This document shows positions 1 to 6,679 of a stretch of DNA of 19,780 nucleotides, piece after piece. The stretch comes from Deltaproteobacteria bacterium. GTDB lineage: Bacteria > Desulfobacterota > Desulfobacteria > Desulfobacterales > UBA11574. The notes under the pieces are model-generated. The model was given only the letters and a program-made list of their open reading frames with translations. It made no database searches and had not been told where the DNA came from. The position numbers were made by a program, and so were the translations under genes. The stretch is taken from the NCBI GenBank assembly GCA_019313505.1, contig JAFDBA010000015.1, positions 1 through 19,780 of the forward strand, written 5' to 3'. The number at the start of each line of letters is the position of its first letter. Positions within the stretch are counted from its first letter, which is position 1.

Positions 1-141
1 TTGTTAATAATACAGGCCTGCAAAAATTTTTCACTTTAATTGTCAAGCACTTTTTTTATTTATTTCACCGTCTTATTAAATCAATACATGCAAAAACCTA
101 ACCGGACATTACTGGTTTTTTGTGACAAAACTTTTTTCTTC

Positions 142-214
142 TTGCCACAAAGACACCAAGGCACGAAGAAAGAATATTAAATATATCCTTTGTGTCTTAG
201 TGTCTTTGTGGCAA
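142..214. repeat. Imperfect inverted repeat downstream of valS
   Basis: Two 27-base arms at 142-168 and 188-214 are reverse complements at 24 of 27 positions, with a 19-base spacer. The arms begin TTGCCACAAAGACAC. The structure lies 27 bases past the valS stop codon, so it could fold in the valS transcript and protect its 3' end. On the valS strand the stem is followed by A/G-rich sequence rather than a T run, so it is not a standard intrinsic terminator. It may be a dispersed repeat; copy number cannot be judged from one window. Confidence 0.7.
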
Positions 215-240
215 ATATTGTTTTTTCCGGTTTATCCGGG

Positions 241-2907
241 TTAAACTTCAAGCTCCTTAATTTTATCCAGATTGGATAGCAATTTTTGCTGTTTTTCAAC
301 AAGAAGATCGTGTTTTGCTTTTACTTTTTCTACCACCGGTGGGGGGGCTTTGCTGAGAAATTCTTCATTGTTCAGTTTCTTTGAAACCATGGCCGATTCA
401 CTTGACAGTTTATTGATTTCCTTTTCAAGCCGTTCAATCTCCTTTGCAAAATCAACAATTCCTTCTAATGAAACAAAAATCGTAGCATCATTTACAACAG
501 CTGTTGCCGCAGACTTTGGTCTTTCAACCTCATTTCCCACAGATAAAGATTTAAGTCTGGCAAGGTTAATGATCATGTTCTGGTACTGTTGTATGGTTTT
601 CTTTGTTAATTGGTCCTGGGACTGGGCCGAAACGGCCAGGGATAATGACGGCGAAATATTCATCTCACCCCTTATATTTCTAATGCCTGTGATTATTCCG
701 AAGATAAGGCTCATATTTAATTCTGCTTCCTTATCCCGTTGTATGTTGTCATCATTGTCGGTATATAAAGGAAATTCTGCTTTCATGATGGAGCCCTGTG
801 TGCCCGGAAGTTTATGCCAGATTTCCTCTGTAATAAAAGGTACAAAAGGATGCAGCAAAACAAGTGTGTCATGCAGAACACGCCACAGCACGCTTATGGT
901 TGCTTGTTGCCGGTTCTGGCCCTCTTTTCCGTACAAAGTTGGTTTAATGGCTTCAAGATACCAGTCGCAGAATTCATGCCATACAAAATTGTAAAGCGCC
1001 CCGGCAGCATCATTAAACCGGTAACTTTCAAGCGCTTCGGAAACTTTGCCGCTCACCCGATAGAGTCTGGACAGAATCCATCGGTCCACTAGGGAAAGAG
1101 ATTCGGTTGTTATGTTTTTATATGGTTTATTTATGTGTATCAGGGCAAAACGGGCGGCATTCCAGATTTTGTTGATAAAATTACGGTAGCCTTCAACTCG
1201 CTTTTCAGACATCTTTACGTCTCTGCCCTGGGCTGCAAAAGCAGCCAGGGTAAAGCGGAATGCATCGGTTCCATAGCGGTCAATAATGCTTAAGGGATCG
1301 ATTACATTTCCAGTCGACTTGCTCATCTTTTTGCCCTCTTCATCACGCACCAGGGCATGCACATAAACATCTTTAAAGGGCACATCCTTCATGAAATGAA
1401 TACCCATCATCATCATTCTGGCGACCCAGAAAAAGAGAATATCAAAACCGGTAACAAGAACAGATGTGGGATAAAACAATTTTAAAAGCGGTGTCTCATC
1501 CGGCCATCCCATGGTTGAAAAAGGCCACAGGGCGGAGCTGAACCAGGTATCCAGAACGTCCGTGTCCTGTACAAGATCTGTTCCGCCACAGGCCGGACAC
1601 GTTGCCGGCGTATCCAGGGCAACAATTATTTCTTTGCACTTATTGCAGGTCCATGCCGGAATCTGGTGACCCCACCAGATCTGCCGAGAAATACACCAGT
1701 CCTTAATGTTGTTCATCCACTCAAAATAAGTCTTGGTCCATATTTCAGGAATGATCTTTGTATCACCGTTCTTAACGGCATCAATCGCTTTTTTTGCAAG
1801 GGGCTTTGTCCGGATAAACCACTGTTTTGACAAATTAGGTTCAATTATAGTCTTACACCGGTAACAGTGACCGATGCTGTGCTGGTATGGCTCAATCTTT
1901 TCAAGAAGTCCCTCTTGTTTAAGCGCGTTAACCACTGCTTCCCTGCATTTGAATCGATCAAGACCTTTGAATTTGCCTGCTTCTGATGTCATTCGGCCGT
2001 CATCACCGATAACTTTGATACATTCCAGGTTGTGGTGGTTTCCGATCTCAAAGTCGTTAGGGTCATGGGCGGGTGTAATCTTTAATGCTCCGGTTCCAAA
2101 GGACATGTCCACATATTTGTCTTTAATGATTGGAATGGTTCTGTTCATAAGGGGAAGAATAACCTGAAGGGACTCGATGCCTTGGTAGCGCTCATCATCC
2201 GGATTTACTGCTACGGCCGTATCACCTAACATGGTTTCAGGCCGGGTGGTTGCGACAACCACACCCCCTGTTCCGTCTGTAAAAGGATACCGCACATGAT
2301 ACAGATGACCATTATGTTCTTCATGTTCGACTTCAAGATCAGCAAGTGCTGTGTGACACCGGTGGCACCAGTTTATAATATAGTTGCCCCGGTAGATTAG
2401 ACCTTCGTTGTACAGGTTTACAAAAACCTTGCGCACGGCTCTTGAAAGCCCCTCATCCATGGTAAAACGTTCACGTTTCCAGTCACATGAAGCGCCAAGG
2501 CGTTTCAGTTGATTGATGATGGCGCTGCCATATTCACTGCGCCATTCCCAAACCGCCTCAATGAACTTTTCCCTGCCCACCTGATGGCGATCCATACCCT
2601 CATTGGCGAGCTTTTTTTCTACAACATGCTGAGTTGCAATTCCTGCATGATCGGTACCGGGCATCCACAGGACATTATCGCCACGCAATCTCCGGTATCG
2701 GCAGAGAATATCCTGCAATGTATTATTCAGTGCGTGGCCCATGTGAAGAACGCCGGTGACATTTGGTGGAGGGATTACAATGGAATAGCATTTTTGATCG
2801 CTTTTTTCCTCGTTTGCCGCAAACAGCAATTCTTTTTCCCAAAAATCATACCAACGTTTTTCCACGTCATGGGGCTCATAGCCTTTGTTAAGAAGATCGG
2901 AACTCAT
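241..2907 (-). CDS. valS: Valyl-tRNA synthetase
   Basis: Class I aminoacyl-tRNA synthetase (888 residues) that charges tRNA-Val in the cytoplasm. The HIGH-type motif is HMGH at residues 55-58, followed by the WMPGTDHAG block (81-89). The CP1 editing domain carries TTRPET (220-225) and GTGALKITPAHDPNDFE (271-287). A four-cysteine zinc knuckle is visible at C421, C424, C437 and C440, and the KMSKS loop is at 527-531. The C-terminal ~65 residues are a charged coiled coil, the usual ValRS tRNA-binding arm. Length is normal for a bacterial ValRS. The ATG at 2907 is preceded by AAGGAG about 9 bases upstream, which supports this start. The gene is monocistronic as far as the window shows. A perfect palindrome lies 41-62 bases upstream of the start. 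Confidence 0.98.
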   Translation of the reverse strand: MSSDLLNKGYEPHDVEKRWYDFWEKELLFAANEEKSDQKCYSIVIPPPNVTGVLHMGHALNNTLQDILCRYRRLRGDNVLWMPGTDHAGIATQHVVEKKLANEGMDRHQVGREKFIEAVWEWRSEYGSAIINQLKRLGASCDWKRERFTMDEGLSRAVRKVFVNLYNEGLIYRGNYIINWCHRCHTALADLEVEHEEHNGHLYHVRYPFTDGTGGVVVATTRPETMLGDTAVAVNPDDERYQGIESLQVILPLMNRTIPIIKDKYVDMSFGTGALKITPAHDPNDFEIGNHHNLECIKVIGDDGRMTSEAGKFKGLDRFKCREAVVNALKQEGLLEKIEPYQHSIGHCYRCKTIIEPNLSKQWFIRTKPLAKKAIDAVKNGDTKIIPEIWTKTYFEWMNNIKDWCISRQIWWGHQIPAWTCNKCKEIIVALDTPATCPACGGTDLVQDTDVLDTWFSSALWPFSTMGWPDETPLLKLFYPTSVLVTGFDILFFWVARMMMMGIHFMKDVPFKDVYVHALVRDEEGKKMSKSTGNVIDPLSIIDRYGTDAFRFTLAAFAAQGRDVKMSEKRVEGYRNFINKIWNAARFALIHINKPYKNITTESLSLVDRWILSRLYRVSGKVSEALESYRFNDAAGALYNFVWHEFCDWYLEAIKPTLYGKEGQNRQQATISVLWRVLHDTLVLLHPFVPFITEEIWHKLPGTQGSIMKAEFPLYTDNDDNIQRDKEAELNMSLIFGIITGIRNIRGEMNISPSLSLAVSAQSQDQLTKKTIQQYQNMIINLARLKSLSVGNEVERPKSAATAVVNDATIFVSLEGIVDFAKEIERLEKEINKLSSESAMVSKKLNNEEFLSKAPPPVVEKVKAKHDLLVEKQQKLLSNLDKIKELEV

Positions 2908-2947
2908 ATTATATTACTCCTTAATCTCAGATATTACAAACAACTCA

Positions 2948-2969
2948 ACAACTTAACTTGTTAAGTTGT
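2948..2969. promoter_or_regulatory. Perfect palindrome upstream of valS, candidate operator
   Basis: Two 10-base arms, ACAACTTAAC and its exact complement, are separated by only TT. With a 2-base spacer this looks more like a dimeric protein binding site than an RNA hairpin. It lies between the terminator of the neighbouring gene and the valS ribosome binding site. No convincing -35/-10 pair could be fixed next to it, so the regulatory role is inference. Confidence 0.4.
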
Positions 2970-3012
2970 GTATATAGCACGTAGCGTTCGGATACAGGCA
3001 AAAAATTGAAAA

Positions 3013-3041
3013 GGGGATTATAAAATAATCCCCGATTTTTT
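3013..3041 (-). terminator. Intrinsic terminator of the acidic-protein gene (bidirectional)
   Basis: A perfect 9-bp stem, GGGGATTAT with its complement, closes on an AAA loop. On the minus strand it is followed by TTTTCAATTTTT and lies about 75 bases after the stop of the acidic-protein gene. On the plus strand it is followed by GATTTTTT, so it can work in both directions and insulates valS from its upstream neighbour. Confidence 0.85.
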
Positions 3042-3106
3042 ACCATTCGCTTTTTTACTATGATCTTGTTAATCAAGCAACATGTAATTGCTGTGTAAAG
3101 GAACTA

Positions 3107-3868
3107 TCATTTTTCGTTTTCCGCTGCATCTTGGAGCAGGATACTTTTTAATTTTTCTAATTCCCTTGTGACAGTTTTTTCAGTTACCTCAACAAGAATA
3201 CTATCGATCTTTTCGTAAAACATCTTTTTTATAACACGCTCCAAAGCTGCTTCCATTTGTGCATCCGACACCTTCTCAGCATCAAGCAAATTCTCGGAAA
3301 CATCTTCTTTAGGATCGAGCTCCATCCCCAGCGAATCGACAAAATCATCACTTATATCCTGATCAAAGGCTACCTCCTCGCCCAGTTCATCATCAAAGTC
3401 ACTAGTTTCTTCTAAAAGATTACCTTCTAAATCAATAATACTCTCATCTCCTTGAGATGTGTCGACGGTTATATGGATAGGCTCACCGATTTCCTCTATT
3501 TCTTGGGGGGTATCGCTCATTGCTTCGGTTAATGTTATGATCTCTTCTACTGCCGATTCTGCTTTTTCTGCGAACACGTCTTCATTTTCATCTTCTAAGC
3601 CAGGTTCATCGACAGCCTCCAGAAGGTCAATAATTCCTTCATCGTCGAGTTCAATGATCTCTTGGTCTTCCGTGGATTCAGTCTCTTCTGCGACTATGTC
3701 TCCCTTTATATCTTCTAAGGCAGGTTCATCAACAGCCTCCAGAAGGTCGATAATTCCTTCATTGTCTTGAGATGCATCGACTGTTTCATCTTCAAGTTCA
3801 ATGATTTCTTGGTCTTTCGTGGATTCTGCCCCCTCAATTTTCTTATCAGGATCATTATTGTCCATCAT
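3107..3868 (-). CDS. Acidic, internally duplicated protein of unknown function
   Basis: A 253-residue protein, extremely rich in Glu and Asp, with no signal peptide or membrane segment. The N-terminal half carries two near-identical blocks: GIIDLLEAVDEPALED and GIIDLLEAVDEPGLED, 40 residues apart, with DQEIIELEDE and DQEIIELDDE blocks before them. The C-terminal ~45 residues (from about 205) are different: an amphipathic helical segment containing ALERVIKKMFYEKIDSILVE followed by a basic helix. The layout, a low-complexity acidic linker before a short helical tail, resembles proteins that dock a partner through the tail; this is inference. Two adjacent ATG codons (3868 and 3865) lie 5 and 8 bases after GGAGGG, so either could start. 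It is probably monocistronic, flanked by a terminator and a candidate promoter. I do not recognise the family. Confidence 0.8.
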   Translation of the reverse strand: MMDNNDPDKKIEGAESTKDQEIIELEDETVDASQDNEGIIDLLEAVDEPALEDIKGDIVAEETESTEDQEIIELDDEGIIDLLEAVDEPGLEDENEDVFAEKAESAVEEIITLTEAMSDTPQEIEEIGEPIHITVDTSQGDESIIDLEGNLLEETSDFDDELGEEVAFDQDISDDFVDSLGMELDPKEDVSENLLDAEKVSDAQMEAALERVIKKMFYEKIDSILVEVTEKTVTRELEKLKSILLQDAAENEK

Positions 3869-3929
3869 ATCAACCCTCCGTTTGCCATAAAGTGCTGTAC
3901 ATCATAAACAAACACCCTATAATCAAAAA

Positions 3930-3958
3930 AAATTACCACAGGGCATGCACTGTGTCAA
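3930..3958 (-). promoter_or_regulatory. Candidate sigma70-type promoter of the acidic-protein gene
   Basis: On the minus strand a perfect TTGACA (3958-3953) is followed after 17 bases by TAATTT (3935-3930), a weak -10. It lies about 60 bases upstream of the start codon at 3868. The -35 and spacing are good; the -10 matches only three of six consensus bases. Confidence 0.35.
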
Positions 3959-4013
3959 GATATTTGCTTTTTTGTAAAATTTCCATTTGGTTTCCCTTAA
4001 CATGCAACAGCAA

Positions 4014-4042
4014 TTGGTTTAGTTAAAAAAATGATTTACAAT
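4014..4042 (+). promoter_or_regulatory. Candidate promoter of rsmE
   Basis: TTGGTT (4014-4019) and TACAAT (4037-4042) are separated by 17 bases, and the pair sits 28 bases before the rsmE start codon. The -10 matches five of six consensus bases; the -35 matches only three. Confidence 0.35.
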
Positions 4043-4069
4043 ATACCCGGCTGAACTATAAAGGAGAGT

Positions 4070-4840
4070 ATGAGGTATTTTTTTATCGAACAATCGGCAA
4101 TATTTGGTACAACAGCTGTTATTACCGGTTCTGATGCCAGGCATGTAAAAACCGTTTTGCGCCTTAAACCGGGCGATAAGATAGGTCTTTTTGACGGTAA
4201 AGGGTTTGAATATCGGGCTGAAATCGTCGCTTTATCTCCAGGAAAGATAAAAGTATCCATAAAAGGCAGCTTTCCTTCAACAGCCGAGTCACCTGTCCAA
4301 ATTGTTGTTGCCCAGGCGTTTTTAAAAGAAAAGAAAATGGACGCTCTTGTCCGGCAGCTTACCGAAATCGGAGTAACAAAATGGATACCTTTTTTTGCCG
4401 AACGATCTGTTCCCAGGCCCGCAAAAAAACAAATCTCAGCGCGCACGCAAAGATGGGAAAAAATTGCAAAAGAAGCTCTCAAGCAGTGCAAACGCGGCCG
4501 TATTATGGAAATCGGTAAAACAGTATCCTTTGGGGAGGTGCTAAATCTTGGAGAGTCTTACGACTTAAAAGTTGTTTTCTGGGAAAGTGAATTTAGATCA
4601 TTAAATGTCGAAGTGCCGAAACCCAGCCGGCAAATTAATAAAATTTTTGCCATGCTGGGGCCGGAAGGTGGCTTTACCTCCAGGGAGATTGAAAGTGCCA
4701 GGGACCAGGGATTTGTTACTGCCGCCCTTGGACCCCGTATCTTGAGAGCCGAAACAGCGACCATTGCAGCATCAGTTTTGTTGCAATATGTTTTTGGTGA
4801 TATGAGTCAAAAAAATCTTGACAAAAAACAGTGCGTCTAA
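4070..4840 (+). CDS. rsmE: 16S rRNA (uracil-1498-N3)-methyltransferase
   Basis: RsmE is a SPOUT-class methyltransferase that makes m3U1498 in 16S rRNA at the ribosomal decoding region. The 256-residue protein has the usual order: an N-terminal PUA-like RNA-binding part (about 1-70, including DARHVKTVLRLKPGD), then the knotted SPOUT domain. Diagnostic motifs are the LTEIGVTKWIPF block (98-109), the cofactor-binding GPEGGFT at 197-203, and LGPRILRAETA at 220-230. Length is normal. The ATG at 4070 follows AAGGAG closely (3-4 bases). The last codons (NLDKKQCV) look like a short extension whose DNA also holds a TTGACA that may serve the tRNA gene behind it. The gene is divergent from the acidic-protein gene. 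Confidence 0.95.
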   Translation: MRYFFIEQSAIFGTTAVITGSDARHVKTVLRLKPGDKIGLFDGKGFEYRAEIVALSPGKIKVSIKGSFPSTAESPVQIVVAQAFLKEKKMDALVRQLTEIGVTKWIPFFAERSVPRPAKKQISARTQRWEKIAKEALKQCKRGRIMEIGKTVSFGEVLNLGESYDLKVVFWESEFRSLNVEVPKPSRQINKIFAMLGPEGGFTSREIESARDQGFVTAALGPRILRAETATIAASVLLQYVFGDMSQKNLDKKQCV

Positions 4841-4846
4841 TAGCAA
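4818..4846 (+). promoter_or_regulatory. Candidate tRNA-Phe promoter inside the rsmE 3' end
   Basis: A perfect TTGACA (4818-4823) lies in the last codons of rsmE and is followed after 17 bases by TAGCAA (4841-4846). A start near 4853 would leave a leader of about 14 bases before the mature tRNA at 4867. The -10 is poor, so read-through from rsmE is an alternative. Confidence 0.3.
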
Positions 4847-4866
4847 TGCTAGGTCAATTTTAATAA

Positions 4867-4942
4867 GCCGAGGTAGCTCAGTCGGTAGAGCAGGGGACTG
4901 AAAATCCCCGTGTCGGCAGTTCGATTCTGTCCCTCGGCACCA
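4867..4942 (+). tRNA. tRNA-Phe (anticodon GAA), CCA encoded
   Basis: A 76-base cloverleaf. The acceptor arms GCCGAGG (4867-4873) and CCTCGGC (4932-4938) pair perfectly, followed by discriminator A and an encoded CCA (4940-4942). The anticodon stem GGGGA/TCCCC encloses the loop CTGAAAA with anticodon GAA at 4900-4902. The T loop is TTCGATT. A terminator follows 11 bases later. The 3' end abuts a tyrosine-recombinase relic, so this tRNA probably served as an integration site. Confidence 0.97.
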
Positions 4943-4953
4943 ATAAAATTAAG

Positions 4954-4985
4954 GGGTTATGGTTCATACCATAGCTTCTTTTTTT
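4954..4985 (+). terminator. Terminator after tRNA-Phe
   Basis: TATGGT (4958-4963) and ACCATA (4968-4973) pair around a TCAT loop, and the stem is extended by G-C and wobble pairs at 4954-4957/4974-4977. It is followed by C and a run of seven T bases. It overlaps the last codons of the recombinase relic on the other strand. Confidence 0.6.
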
Positions 4986-5158
4986 GTGTTTGCTACCATT
5001 TTGCTACCGGTTGTCTGAAAAACTGCATTTTTCAGCTTGCAAGCTGCCTCTTGATTAACCTGATTCATTAAGTGAGCATAAACGCTCAGGGTTACAACCG
5101 GGCTTGCATGCCCATTTATTTTCAGTCTTAAAAACTTATCATTATCGGTGGAACCGAG
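4964..5158 (-). pseudogene. C-terminal relic of a phage-type tyrosine recombinase (integrase)
   Basis: On the minus strand this frame (too short to stand as a gene) reads 64 residues and ends at a TGA only 22 bases from the end of tRNA-Phe. It contains GHASPVVTLSVYAHLMNQVN, the C-terminal signature of tyrosine recombinases. The His of the GH box is at relic residue 17 and the nucleophilic Tyr is encoded at 5078-5080. The tail NAVFQTTGSKMVA is typical of integrase C-termini. Upstream, the frame meets a TAA (5161-5159). The catalytic Arg and the rest of the domain are gone, and the sequence just before GHA (residues KIN) already departs from the usual pattern. An integrase gene pointing at a tRNA 3' end is the usual arrangement for elements integrated at tRNA genes, so this is most simply the scar of a lost prophage or island. 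Confidence 0.85.
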
Positions 5159-5256
5159 TTATTCTAATCAATCCGCCAATTGCTTCTGCTCCTGCTTGAG
5201 ATCAAAGACATATGCTACTGGATTTAGTGGTTATGTAATTTTACCACTATATTAGC

Positions 5257-5436
5257 GAGACCTTTGCAGAACGCCCCCTTTTGCCCAATCCCGGCGTCAG
5301 GCTCAAATTTTAATCCTCAAAATACTCAATGTATTCCTGTGGTTAAAATTTTCGCCTTCCTTGGCCTTGAACCCCGGTTAAATGATAAAAACAGATTTAA
5401 CTGGGCAGGCAAAATTGAACATTTTTCAAAGGTCTC
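5257..5436. mobile_element. MITE-like foldback element, family 1 (180 bp)
   Basis: The ends are GAGACCTTTG (5257-5266) and its exact complement (5427-5436); weaker similarity extends the terminal inverted repeat to about 29 bp (about 22 matching). The element is flanked by a 5-bp direct repeat TTAGC at 5252-5256 and 5437-5441, the mark of transposition. A second internal inverted repeat (around AAATTTTAA and TTAAAATTT) makes the element fold back on itself. It contains no ORF, so it would depend on a transposase elsewhere. Confidence 0.85.
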
Positions 5437-5454
5437 TTAGCCCACAGCTTCAAG

Positions 5455-6024
5455 TCATTTAATATCTTTTCCAATTTTCCATGCATCACCAATCTTTTTC
5501 CCGATGCCATGATAAGCCTTAGATGAAGTGGCATATATAATCGGTTTGACCTTTTCTATATCAGGATTTCCAGTTGAATCCATTACACTCTCTTCAACCT
5601 TAACATCAATAATTTCACCAATAAATTGGGTATGTAATCCGATTTCAAATGTATGAAGGAGCTTGCATTCTAAAATAAGAGGGAATTCCTTTATGTATGG
5701 TGCTTTTACCAAATCGCTTTCCACAGGTGTAAGGCCAGCCGCTGAGAATTTGTCCTCTGTTTTACCTGATGCCATTCCAAAATAATCAGATTCCTTAGCG
5801 TACTTTTCAGAAGGAATATTTATAGTATAAGCCTTGTTTTCAACAATATTCCCATAGCTGTATGTTGCTTTCCTCAGTGATACCGTGACACATGGAGGCT
5901 TAGAACAACAAATTCCTCCCCAAGCAGCGGTCATAACATTTGGCTTTCCTGTTTTGTCATATGTTCCCACAATAAGAACTGGAGCAGGATATATTATCGT
6001 TTTTGCACCAATGGACTTTTTCAT
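5455..6024 (-). CDS. Flavin reductase-like FMN-binding split-barrel protein
   Basis: A 189-residue cytoplasmic protein of the flavin reductase-like superfamily, which binds FMN in a split barrel. Visible family features are the N-terminal PAPVLIVGTYDKTGKPNVMT block (about 14-33), the AWGGICCSKPPCVTVSLRKA strand-loop (about 34-53), and NKAYTINIPS (63-72). The C-terminal half carries the strand ECKLLHTFEIGLHTQFIGEI. Members of this small class in anaerobes act as ferric or flavin reductases or electron-transfer partners; the substrate here cannot be told. The start at 6024 is firm: GGAGG lies 7 bases upstream of the ATG. Two cysteines (CC) sit in the flavin-side loop. The gene lies between two foldback elements in the patch next to tRNA-Phe, so it may be cargo of a lost element or simply a bystander. 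Confidence 0.9.
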   Translation of the reverse strand: MKKSIGAKTIIYPAPVLIVGTYDKTGKPNVMTAAWGGICCSKPPCVTVSLRKATYSYGNIVENKAYTINIPSEKYAKESDYFGMASGKTEDKFSAAGLTPVESDLVKAPYIKEFPLILECKLLHTFEIGLHTQFIGEIIDVKVEESVMDSTGNPDIEKVKPIIYATSSKAYHGIGKKIGDAWKIGKDIK

Positions 6025-6079
6025 AATTAATCCTCCATAATAATTAATATAAATTTAAGGTATATTATCGCTAAAAGTT

Positions 6080-6174
6080 GATGGCGTCGTAAAAAGTCCA
6101 TCTACTACGCCTTGTATATGAGCCTTTTTACTTAGCCATCTATAGTTGAATTTGTGACTTTTTACGAGACCGTC
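6080..6174. mobile_element. MITE-like foldback element, family 2 (95 bp)
   Basis: The left end GATGGCGTCGTAAAAAGTC (6080-6098) and the complement of the right end, GACGGTCTCGTAAAAAGTC (6174-6156), match at 16 of 19 positions. A 6-bp direct repeat AAAGTT flanks it at 6074-6079 and 6175-6180. It has no coding capacity. Its end sequence recurs at 7199-7240, 7601-7640, 11922-11963 and 12327-12345. It sits just upstream of the flavin reductase gene. Confidence 0.75.
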
Positions 6175-6274
6175 AAAGTTATTGAAAATGTAACAAATGG
6201 GAAGATAAAAGGCAAGATGCTTTTACAGGATGGGTGAGGTGCTTTGACTGTGCAATCTACACAATTTTATTATG

Positions 6275-6499
6275 TTAATGGGGGGATTTCAAAGTGGAAT
6301 AGCAGGGGATTTTAGGTTTTCTTCTGTCCCATAACAGGCCTCTCCTGTCCATAACACTTCGTCTTTCAGGTCTTGTATAGTTGGCACTATCGGCCTGCCT
6401 GCGATCGATCAATTCAAAAGTAATACCCACCGGCACCCGACCTTTACGTCTTTTTTCTCCACTTCGGCGCTCTTTTTGAATATAAGGATAAGCACACAT
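6275..6499 (-). CDS. Small Arg-rich protein with RRS..DRR motifs
   Basis: A 74-residue basic protein with repeated arginine pairs: ERRSGEKRRKG (about 10-20), then IDRRQ, PERRSVMDRR and LLWDRRK. The arrangement DRR - 10-12 residues - PERRS - DRR/ERR - DRR matches that of the 51-residue product encoded at 6680-6835, so the two look like paralogues. The ATG at 6499 follows AGGGG by 7 bases, a plausible ribosome site. There is no signal peptide or membrane segment. Function is unknown; the charge suggests contact with nucleic acid, an acidic partner or membrane lipid. A spurious ORF cannot be fully excluded. Confidence 0.5.
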   Translation of the reverse strand: MCAYPYIQKERRSGEKRRKGRVPVGITFELIDRRQADSANYTRPERRSVMDRRGLLWDRRKPKIPCYSTLKSPH

Positions 6500-6556
6500 G
6501 TGAGAACCCCTAATCTTGACCTCTTGTTGGCAAGCTTGATTTTACCCTTATATGAT

Positions 6557-6602
6557 ACTATATATGGTAAGATTCTTAAATTTAAAAACTATATACAGTA
6601 AG
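6557..6602 (-). promoter_or_regulatory. Direct repeats upstream of the 74-residue gene
   Basis: ACTATATATGGTAAG (6557-6571) and ACTATATACAGTAAG (6588-6602) match at 13 of 15 positions with a 31-bp period, about three helical turns. They lie 58-103 bases upstream of the start at 6499, so they could be paired binding sites for a regulator. This is inference from spacing and position. Confidence 0.35.
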
Positions 6603-6620
6603 TTTATAGGTTTTGTCAAA

Positions 6621-6652
6621 TAAAAAAGGCAGTGCCTTTACAGGCGCTGCCT
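6621..6652 (-). terminator. Intrinsic terminator of the 51-residue gene
   Basis: On the minus strand AGGCAGCGCC pairs with GGCACTGCCT around a TGTAAA loop (one wobble pair) and is followed by TTTTTTA. It lies 27 bases after the stop of the short gene at 6680-6835, which supports that gene being real and transcribed. Confidence 0.8.
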
Positions 6653-6679
6653 TTGCCATCCGAAATACCGGGTTAATAA

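Noticed and set aside
272..2964. Several plus-strand frames of 60-240 codons across valS
   Set aside because: They are the complement of the ValRS coding sequence, lack ribosome sites and show no family resemblance.
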